64,000 nt of DNA from Anadara kagoshimensis (taxonomy: Eukaryota > Mollusca > Bivalvia > Arcoida > Arcidae). The stretch lies in the NCBI GenBank assembly GCA_021292105.1, contig CM037874.1, positions 25,532,583 to 25,596,582 of the forward strand, written 5' to 3'. Below, in pieces: positions 56,036-64,000 of this stretch. How positions within the stretch are numbered: the stretch's first letter is position 1; every line of letters begins with the position of its first letter. The notes beneath the pieces were generated by a model. That model was given only the letters and a program-made list of their open reading frames with translations, did not search any database and was not told the origin of the DNA. A program made the translations under genes and the position numbers.

Positions 56036-56341
56036 GACTCATATGTGGAAGGTCGTGGGTTAGAACCCCGGCTTGATTTTTACAAGACTTGAAAATTGGA
56101 AGCGACTTTTCTTTCACTAAGCACTCAGCATTTAGAAATGCAAGTCACAGGGTCCTTCGGTAGAGATCGTTAAAACCGACGCACCGTCCCGCCGTATGCT
56201 TGGCACTTTGAAGAATCCTCCTTGTACATTACTCTTACTCCACTGTTTGGACAAAATTTTTATCACTTTACCTATAGCTGGTGAAGTCTCTATATGAGTC
56301 GAATACATTTGACTGGAACGTAAAACATCATTCAATCAATC
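56036..56341 (+). mobile_element. SINE A, plus strand (5' truncated)
   Basis: Starts inside the tRNA-like head with a box B match GGTCGTGGGTTAGAACCCC, then 'ACAAGACTTGAAAATTGG', 'CACAGGGTCCTTCGGTAGAG' and the tail 'TAGCTGGTGAAGTCTCTATATGAG'. It ends with (AATC)n near 56,341. Confidence 0.8.
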
Positions 56342-56439
56342 ATTCTCACACATTAAATTGTGTACCATTTATAATTGTCTAGTTTCTTCTTATCAATATT
56401 TTTGAAAAGTAAAACGTTTCTCTATCCAAAATTACCATG

Positions 56440-57100
56440 GATATATAAAAAATCCAAACATACTAATCCATGTCCGAATCAAAATCCATAAGCAAAGTAA
56501 AAACTTTGGAACTGACAAGTTAGGTTAGACACGTGTGAAGTGAGCCCGGGTGCGCCAGAAGGGTTAACACCTCCTGTTTAGCTAGCTACATCCGTCACGT
56601 GTGAATTTAAAATTATGTGAAAGGAACATGGAACTATGGGACGTCAAATATATCCAGGTCAATCCTGGACACAGAGACATCAAACTTATCAACAATGCTG
56701 GTTGCAATATCCCTGATTCAACAATTTATTTGAAAGCAGCCTACTTCGTTGTACAAAGTCCCTGTAGTGGGAACAAGGTCTAAAATAGCGTATTAATTGA
56801 AATACAAATACACCAAAAGCAGGAGAAGCAGGTATATTGCTGCATAGAAAAGGAAAGCTAACAATTGAAAAATTCAAGTCATCACGTTTGTCATAAAGTT
56901 AATTATCTAATGTTCCATAGTTTCATGTTTCTTTGAATATTTTTTTTAATTTTATACACATAGCGATAGACGGTGATTAGCCTTCCAGAGCACACGGCCT
57001 CAGTTCCTTGGTGAAAGTTCACGTGTTTAACATTAATTGAGTTTCAAAGTGTTTACCTCGATATAGGAATTTGATTTTTATATGGATTAGTACTTTAATT
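56440..57100. repeat. R1 copies, plus and minus strand
   Basis: A plus-strand copy at 56,440-56,780 is followed by the block GCAGGTATATTGCTGCATAG (also seen near 12,120) and a reverse copy at about 56,900-57,095. Together they form a loose inverted pair. Confidence 0.75.
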
Positions 57101-57220
57101 CTGACTGACTACGTTATGTAGTCACATGCATTTTATATTACATATTATACTACATGATTCATGAAACAAAATAAAACAGAGCAGATTATTAATATACATG
57201 TTTTTTTTTTAATACAGATT

Positions 57221-57367
57221 ACGACTGAGATTATGAGATTGCATATTTGGACGCTTCTGGTTCAAATGACGACCATATGGAAGATTTTCTTTGTTTTGTT
57301 AATACAAAACAATGCAAGTGTTGGCCGTGTTAAGGAACCGGAAAAATTTCTTCAAGAAAAACCTTAA
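57221..57367 (+). other. Unassigned short frame after a good splice acceptor
   Basis: A polypyrimidine run and ACAG at about 57,199-57,219 precede an ATG at 57,233 whose frame has a hydrophobic stretch (IWKIFFVLLI) and ends QEKP. It looks a little like a leader peptide, but it has no cysteines and no relation to the K genes. May be chance. Confidence 0.2.
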
Positions 57368-58740
57368 TTTAAGTAGATAATCGGATTAACCACAATGATA
57401 CATTTTTAAATATATTTGACGTTTGCAAAAGAAAGTAGTTGTTATGGTTTCAATAGAGGAGTTTAACATTGTTTATTACGCATGCGCAAGGCCCGTGACC
57501 TTACGAGATTGGACGCGATTGAACGTGATTTGCAATCGAGGGGGCAGTCGTAATAAAGGTCTAAGGCTGGTAACGCTTTTAAATGGTTAAACATTGCCGT
57601 AAATGGGATATATTTACATTCATTCATGAATAAATATATATTTTATGTGACAAAACTTTTTTTTACTAATAAATTTATATTTTCTTTAAGTCAAATATGT
57701 TAATTTTTTAATATTTTAGAAATTAAAACTATCAAGAATTTAAAAAAAAACAGTTAAAATTAAAAGATGATAAAAATGAATAAACCAAATTAAAGAAGTA
57801 TAATTAATATATTTTGTTTAGCATTTTAAACTTTAAAAATAAAATAAAATGGTTATGTTTGCTATAAGGACAAAATATGATACTAAAAATAGGCAGTCTA
57901 TAGCTAGATACATACAAGTTTGTGGAAGAACTTCATCAGTTGTTCTTTTCTTGAAATAGTATCAAAACTTATAAAGTTTACGCCGATGTGGGAGAAAATT
58001 AAATCGATATATTCTGTATACATGTATATAATTGCCTTTGACAGAATTACATTTAACTAATTTTAATTAATTAAACGAACCCAAAATTATGATGTACGTA
58101 TGGCGATTACAATTACATTTTATTCTTTCCCTTACCCAATATTTGCTCCAAGAAATATGATGTTCCTCATATCTACATGTTACATTACTGATTATTAATA
58201 AGTTTCTCATTGATGAATTGTTTATCCCGTAATGTATTACTAAGATGATGGTGTTGAAGTCTTAATCTGTTAATTAGTATCCGTAATTCACATACCTCCG
58301 CACACCTGTCAACGTTACCGGATGACTCAATACATGACACGTACCGACAAACGACAAATGAACCCTTTTATGGTCAGCATCCATCGATAACATTAAGAAT
58401 GTAAAAGTATCGTTTTTATTAATTACACAAACTTCATCAAACTTATTCAATATACAAGATAATATCAAACTTATAAACTGATAAATGAAATGTATGAATG
58501 TTAGATAATATTGTAAAAGTATTTAGAGTGTGAATAAAAAAAAATTAAAATAAACTTTAACATTAAATATCTGTATGGTTTCAATAATTGTATCCGTTTT
58601 TTTGGCTGTCATATTTTTTTATTTTGATTTCATAAAAAATGGCATATGGAATGGTAAACGATTCATTACTTTTTAGAAATAATCCCTATTTATTTCAAAC
58701 GTTTTAACTAAAGTAACCAACCATTCCCTTATGAAGTTAC
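57368..58740. other. Gene-free stretch
   Basis: A slightly GC-richer patch near 57,480-57,570 contains ATGCGCAAGG and ACGCGATTGAACGTGA. Otherwise AT-rich. No gene supported. Confidence 0.5.
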
Positions 58741-58744
58741 TTTC

Positions 58745-58787
58745 CAAAATAAAATTAAAAATAAATAAATAAATAAAAAAAAAAAAA

Positions 58788-58842
<55 letters not shown>

Positions 58843-59004
58843 ATTGATAGACATGACATGATTTTTTTCACTGTGTGTCAATGAAAAAAAAGAAAAAAAA
58901 AAGTAAAAAAAATTGAATAAATAAAAATAAAAATAAAAATAAAATAAAGATTTAAAATATTTAAAGTGTGTATTGATGCGGCATTCAAGGTCATGTTTCA
59001 AAAT

Positions 59005-59052
<48 letters not shown>

Positions 59053-59130
59053 ATACTATAATGCAACCTTGCATCAATCATTATTCAATTACATTGTTGG
59101 TACTTATTGGGTCAAGATTACTTTTCAGTC

Positions 59131-59165
<35 letters not shown>

Positions 59166-59170
59166 TTTTC
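58745..59170. repeat. Opposed AAAT and ATTT microsatellite arrays
   Basis: (AAAT)n at about 58,760-58,845 faces (ATTT)n at 58,998-59,050 and 59,131-59,167. Translations of these arrays give spurious frames rich in LFIY. Opposed arrays could pair to form a hairpin. Confidence 0.9.
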
Positions 59171-60542
59171 AGACGAAACACTTTAAGAAAATAAAATATA
59201 ATGTAGATACATTTATATGTATTACATATACTAAGTTTCATACTAGCACATGTATACATGTAGGTAATAGGGGAATGCCCCCTGGCTTGCAGACGGTACA
59301 CTTTCTTACCTCTAACCATAGAGAGTAATCAAGGGAGATAAAATTGTTAAACTCCCGTATTAAAAAAAAACAACATATCAACCCATGTCAAAACGATAAT
59401 AAGACAAGAAAACTAAAAAGACGTTCAACGAAATGCCAAATTGTATTTTATTCAATATTGTTAACGCTTTTACAATCCAGTTTTAGATTTAAAATAGAAT
59501 GGCGGTTCAGGGAACTATATCAATTAAACTGTTTTAAAATGGCGTTCAAGATCAATATATTTGTCAAACATTTGCATGACTATGCGCTATGCGCATTATT
59601 ATTTAGTTTGTCGTGAAAAGGTTTAGTATTCATATTGACTATGAACGTCATTTCAAAACAGTTAAGTTGTTATGTTTGATTTAAAATATTTTTAAAAGAA
59701 AATCTGGAGTTCATTTTGGGGGTTTATTTGCGTTCAATTCTGGGATTATATTTTCAAGGTTTTCGACAACGAAATTTAACGTGCAAGAGTCACACAAATG
59801 TTTACGGCATAATACGTACACTACGTGACGTAGTTTTACATTATGACATCTATATGTTGTAATTAGATACTTGTATTTAAAAAGAGAAACAGGCAAGGGA
59901 ATACAAGGCGAGTTAGCCGATGTTTATGGGTCTCATGTACTATCAAAGGCTAAGGTTGTAATTCAAACGCCCACTGGCGTGTTCAGGTACTAAGAATAGC
60001 ACAGATATTAGGCATTTCACATGGTAGTTTTATAAAATAAAATCTTACAAAATCGTTTTGGAATGCGCAAGCTAACACAACTATGGGGTTACTCATTCTC
60101 TTAGCGATGACATTCAACCAGAGTATCAGTATGCAACACCTTGTTGAATCGTTTCGGTTCAAAAGATAGTTTCATTTGCGGCTGGTGACTGTAGATGAGA
60201 TTTTGGCACGTTATTATGAGCCAGAAAACAAAGCTCGAAATTGTCAGCGGATAAATGCTATAATTTAAATAAGAAATTCATTATAGAATCGGGTAAAATA
60301 AAGTTGGGAATAATCATACTTCTAATACTACTTATACATTTTTCATAGCAAAACTTGTTGAATGTATATTATCTGGTCGCAATATATATGACTATGAAAT
60401 ATAAAGTGACTGTTAACCGTATCACAAACATATAGTTCCTTATTTAAGTACATTTTAATTAGCAACGTATCGATGTGTCACTATGACAAAATATGGTTAA
60501 AAACGTTGTCAGCAAGACTAAGGTGTGTTTCTTTTTATAAAT
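59171..60542. other. Gene-free stretch
   Basis: No supported gene or clear repeat. The short frames seen on both strands have no domain or splice context. Confidence 0.5.
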
Positions 60543-60551
60543 GGTACTGCG

Positions 60552-61029
60552 AGGCCGCGGTAGACAAAATAAGACGCCAGTCTACAATTCCCGTGTCTCT
60601 CACCGCTAAGTTGGAGTCCCGCTTAGACTACATGTGGGAAAGTTAATTTTCCTTGCAGTTGCAAGTAGCCTTTACTGGTTTACTCGGTGTCAGTATTATG
60701 TGACTGGGGGTGGTACCTTGTCTGCGACGTACTGACACCGTGAGCTAGCACCTTAAAGTCGATCTAAGTGCACGTCAGTACAAGACAGACCATAAAACAC
60801 TCGCACGTCACATGCATAGATGAAAAATTGCTGATGCGACATTAAGCAACATTCAACCAACCATCTAATCAAAGGTACTGCGTGCCATTTCTCTCTGAGA
60901 CCGTGAGCTAGCACTTTAGAGTCGCCCTGAGTGCACAATGGTACAAGACAGATCATAAAACACACTTGCACGTCACATGCAAACTTGAAAAATTGCTGAT
61001 GCGATGTTAAGCAACATTCAACCAACTAA
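60552..61029 (+). mobile_element. SINE B with duplicated 3' half
   Basis: The head GAGGCCGCGGTAGACAAAAT and GTTGGAGTCCCGC match SINE B of 9,438-9,836. The first tail ends 'GCAACATTCAACCAACC' near 60,866. After a copy of GGTACTGCG (60,874-60,882), a second tail from 'GACCGTGAGCTAGCAC' runs to 61,024 and is again followed by GGTACTGCG (61,030). The same 9-mer precedes the head at 60,543. The minus-strand frame is not a gene. Confidence 0.8.
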
Positions 61030-61099
61030 GGTACTGCGTGTCATTTCTTTTATTTGAAAAAAAGAAAACACTTTTAAATGTAATTGATTTTATTTATTT

Positions 61100-61131
61100 G
61101 AGATCATCAACTACTTAATCCATCAACCATC
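61100..61131 (-). other. Likely remnant of the last exon of K6 (untranslated)
   Basis: On the minus strand, TTTACAG/GATGGTTGATGG mirrors the last exons of K1 (GATGTTGAA) and K5 (GATTTTGTG). It would add only Asp-Gly before a stop. AATAAA follows at about 61,098-61,090. Because K6 exon 3 already has a stop, this would now be 3' untranslated sequence. Confidence 0.4.
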
Positions 61132-61559
61132 CTGTAAATAAATAAATAAACAAATAAATAAATAAAAAATATTAAAACTATTAAAATATTTTTCTTAGAA
61201 ATATTTGATTAGCACTTAATGTTAGTTAATACATTGTATTTAGTAGTAATCCATGCATAGATACATATAAATGTATCTACGAGTTTTTTCTTATTATCTT
61301 GTTGATTCGGTTTTACTTCATTTAAATCTTTTCTTTTAAAAAAAACATTAGGGTAAAACAATGACATTTGTCGATTTTAAAAACCCATTATAGCTTTTAA
61401 GTCTATATATTTTAAACAATAAATATAACAATATACACATTTCATAGCTTTATCTGAAAAAATCCAATGCTTTAAGACAATAATTACAATAATGTACCTG
61501 ATTCGCAATACTTACACCACATAAATGTATTTTAAAACACTTAGTTATACACATTTTTA

Positions 61560-61760
61560 TTGACGGATCGCCGGCTACGCCACAATGTTCCGACATGGTT
61601 GTTTACACGCAAAAGAATGAAAACTCGGCCCGAACTGTGCCGTTTTATGACGTCACTGAGACTAGTATGTCATCATAGAATTAGTTGCCGTGATGCTGCC
61701 ATTTGTACCGTAGTGGATGTCAGTGTCGGAACATATTATGTATGACTGGCGATACGTCAA
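61560..61760. mobile_element. MITE with TTGACG(G/T)ATCGCC inverted ends
   Basis: The left end TTGACGGATCGCCGGCTACG pairs with the right end 'ATACATAATA...GGCGATACGTCAA' over about 38 bp (also GTTCCGACA near each inner end). TTA flanks it on both sides. GC-rich compared with its surroundings. The open frame inside is not a gene. Confidence 0.75.
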
Positions 61761-62177
61761 TTATATATATTTAGTATATGCACTGCCCTCCATAAATAAC
61801 TTAACAATTTATATTTGTCATATACATTATATTTACATTTACATTATAACGATCTTACTAATTTTGTTCATACAATTATATTGTTGATTTTTTTCCTTTT
61901 ATTTCAAAGCGATATCTAAACTGAACTTTATGATCTAAATGTATGTAATAATATTATTTTTCTTTATACAAATTTTCTGAAATTTTGGGGGAAATGTAAA
62001 ACATTGGAAAAATTTTATTTTTTATGAGAACAAAACTATTATTATAGGTGTAAAGCACTTACCACTACCATAATGATGTTTTCAACAAAGAACTTTTGTG
62101 AAGATTTTGAGTCTGTTATGATAGGATCAGTTTTAAACGTGAATGATAACTTGTGTATGTATTGCAAAAATACATAC

Positions 62178-63841
62178 CTAACTTTCAGTGATGCTTCTTG
62201 GTTCTCTGCATGGGCGATCCTCCGCTACACGAGGTCCACTGAAAATAATTGAAATTAATTTGAAATAAATAATTTTTCAACAAGTATTGACATCATGCTT
62301 AAATAGATTGATTCTCATTAAATACCATAAAAAACAATTTTTAAAAATTGTAAAACCTAGAGATAAGACAGTCTTCAAATCACGCAGCTCTACATACAAA
62401 TGACGTTTTCTCTCTGTCGAATAGAAATAAAAGATACGACTGATTTCTCAAGTTTATATTTAGACTTATACTTCTATTATGAAGCCAACGAAAGGCTAAT
62501 TTGAAGTTGCATGACAAACTTAGTAAACTTAATTTGCTATTATACGCCCAAAATCCATTCACTCTCACTTTTTATTACACACGTAGCGGATGTAGCTAGC
62601 TTAACAGGAGATGCTCACTTCTTTAACCTTATATGTGAGTTTCAAAGTTTGCTTTTGAATTATCAAATGAATGGTAGAGAACATCCCCTTCGATAAATTA
62701 AATGTTATTGTAATCAAAAACAAACATACTAATCCATGTCCGAATCACAATCCAGAGGCAAAGTAAAAACTTTGGAACTAACAAGTTAGGTTAGACACGT
62801 GAACTTCCATCAGGGAAGTAAGGCAGGTTGCTCCGGAGGGGTAAGCACCTCCTGTTTAAATCATTCGAATTACCGAATGTTTTATCACCTGTTATCCGTA
62901 TTACCGTATTATCCGTAATAATATCTAGACAATTATTGTAGTTGTCGACTGTTTGTTTTTGGTTTTTCTTGACTAATTGCAAGATAAAACGCCATATAAA
63001 GACATAACATCATAATAAGTTGTGATCGAAAAGTACATAATTGAAAAAAAAAATGTTTGTAAAATAATCAAGACATTTTATATATTTATTCTCATATTAC
63101 TTACCCGTTGTATTTAAGTTCTAATTATAAATTCATGCCTATAAGTTAAACCTAAGCGTTTAAAACAAAAGAGCAATAATTGTAAGCCATCAAATTTTGT
63201 ATTTTTCGTCTTTTGAAAACTTTGAAAACGCGTATCGTCGAACATTATTTTTGGTTTTCCGAAGTAAAAGCAGATTAAGCAGTTTTATTCCGCAAATATC
63301 ACGTACATTTAAGGCTGAACGTGAACAAAATGCATGACTATAATGAAGCCAATCAATTTTAATTATCTTAAACTCTCCAATAGCAATTGTTTCAACAATT
63401 ATATATTTGTATATTTAAGAAGTAGAATCTCTCTATATATAGACGAAAAAATAATTGCTACATTATAGGAGAAACAGTTCTCAAATTTATGTCGCCAGTA
63501 TTGTAATGCTTATGGTTGATGCTCAATCTTGCGGTGAATATGATGTTATGATATGATAATGAAAAACACACATAAAACACATTATAACTTATTCACATAC
63601 AACGGCAATAGCTTCTTTAATATAAAGATATGTGAAGATGATATCCTGTCGACATTTCCCTATAGAATATTTTATGATTTTATACTTACTTGCACCGGGC
63701 GACGCAAGCAATAGAATAAGTTTTTACACCACACACTAGTCTTTGCTCCATTGTGCAGGCAACACAATTTTTTGGTGGAGCTATTGCAGCAGACATGTTG
63801 ACAGCAACACGTAAAACCAAAACTTTGATGACACTCGTCAT
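62178..63841 (-). CDS. K6: divergent Kazal-like peptide
   Basis: Coding exons 63,841-63,690 and 62,238-62,178 give 70 residues. The leader MTSVIKVLVLRVAVNMSAA has an Arg in its hydrophobic core, so secretion may be weaker. Then APPKNC, CTMEQRLVCGVKTYSIAC, VARC and, from exon 3, DRPCREPRSITES followed by TAG. C1 and C2 are separated by two residues, not one. PVCG is changed to LVCG and the conserved Asn of TY-x-N to Ile (TYSIAC). The inferred P1 residue is Met31. Compared with K1, an in-frame stop in exon 3 removes the acidic last exon. The first exon and promoter would lie beyond the window. It may be functional but is drifting. Confidence 0.75.
62400..62860. repeat. R1 copies in the K6 intron
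   Basis: A reverse, degraded extended copy at about 62,430-62,655 is followed by a plus-strand copy at 62,710-62,860 ('CATACTAATCCATGTCCGAATC', 'GACACGTGAACTTCCATCAGGG'). Confidence 0.75.
63104..63150 (-). other. First-exon-like remnant within the K6 intron
   Basis: On the plus strand 'ACTTACCCGTTGTATTTAAGTTCTAATTATAAA' resembles the donor side of the K2 and K3 first exons (ACTTACC(T/G)GT(C/T)G...GA(A/G)TCTGAT). No clear TATA box is present. It may be a relic of another gene copy. Confidence 0.25.
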
Positions 63842-63954
63842 TTTTTATCTGACAAACTAAAGAAATAAATTGTGCTTTAATACATTTGAAAACAATTTTA
63901 TAGCCGGCACCAATTTTATTATTAGGTAAAATGTCTCTAATTTGAATTACCCTG

Positions 63955-64000
63955 GATTTATTTGACGTCCCATAGTTCCACGTTTCCTTTTACTCTCAAT
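63955..64000 (-). repeat. R1 copy at the right window edge
   Basis: 'TTATTTGACGTCCCATAGTTCCACGTTTCC' is the R1 end in reverse orientation, cut off by the window. Confidence 0.7.

Noticed and set aside
58729-59328. Frames rich in LFIYLFIY on both strands
   Set aside because: Translations of AAAT/ATTT arrays.

Overview
The window looks like nuclear DNA of a bivalve mollusc, possibly a heterodont clam. It is AT-rich, its genes are split into small exons by GT-AG introns, it carries tRNA-derived SINEs and microsatellites, and most of its length is repetitive. The species assignment is inference. No rRNA gene, prokaryotic operon, CRISPR array or intact transposase was seen.

Left half (about 1-24,900). 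A plus-strand gene encodes a modular extracellular protein. Eight EGF-like exons, nearly all 114 bp and all phase 1-1, lie at 10,226-20,810. Two von Willebrand factor A (VWA) exons follow at 21,711-22,274 and 24,231-24,826, ending in a stop codon. The ten exons join in one open frame of about 689 residues; the 5' end and signal peptide were not found. Two nearly identical copies of a 5.5-kb foldback-type element (1,851-7,305 and 12,473-18,057) sit head-to-head in opposite orientation. EGF exons 1-4 lie in the roughly 5.2-kb loop between them. Each copy has TIRs of about 430 bp packed with short ATCCGGAATAAT-type repeats, and each carries the same nested element of about 1.76 kb.

Right half (about 30,700-64,000). 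This is a tandem cluster of six small secreted cysteine-rich peptide genes with an atypical short Kazal-like (serine protease inhibitor) pattern: K1 on the plus strand, and K2, K3, K4 (a pseudogene), K5 and K6 on the minus strand. They share one plan: a TATA box, a short non-coding first exon, an exon for signal peptide plus Kazal core, a short exon with the sixth cysteine, and a tiny last exon. Two subfamilies are visible. K1, K5 and K6 have a proline-rich linker and a TY-x-N-x-C core; K1 and K5 have acidic tails. K2, K3 and K4 have a TFSNAC core and, in K2 and K3, Lys/Arg-rich tails. The residue at the inferred reactive site is Met in most and Arg in K2.

Repeats fill the rest. A dispersed family (R1) occurs more than 25 times on both strands, mainly in the Kazal cluster. 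There are three SINE families (one case of SINE-in-SINE with a 16-bp target duplication), several MITE families, hairpin repeats, two tandem arrays (49 bp and 37 bp units) grown from transposon ends, and two arrays of a roughly 140-bp repeat with AAGGTCA motifs. The two gene systems show no direct functional link in the sequence beyond both encoding secreted products.
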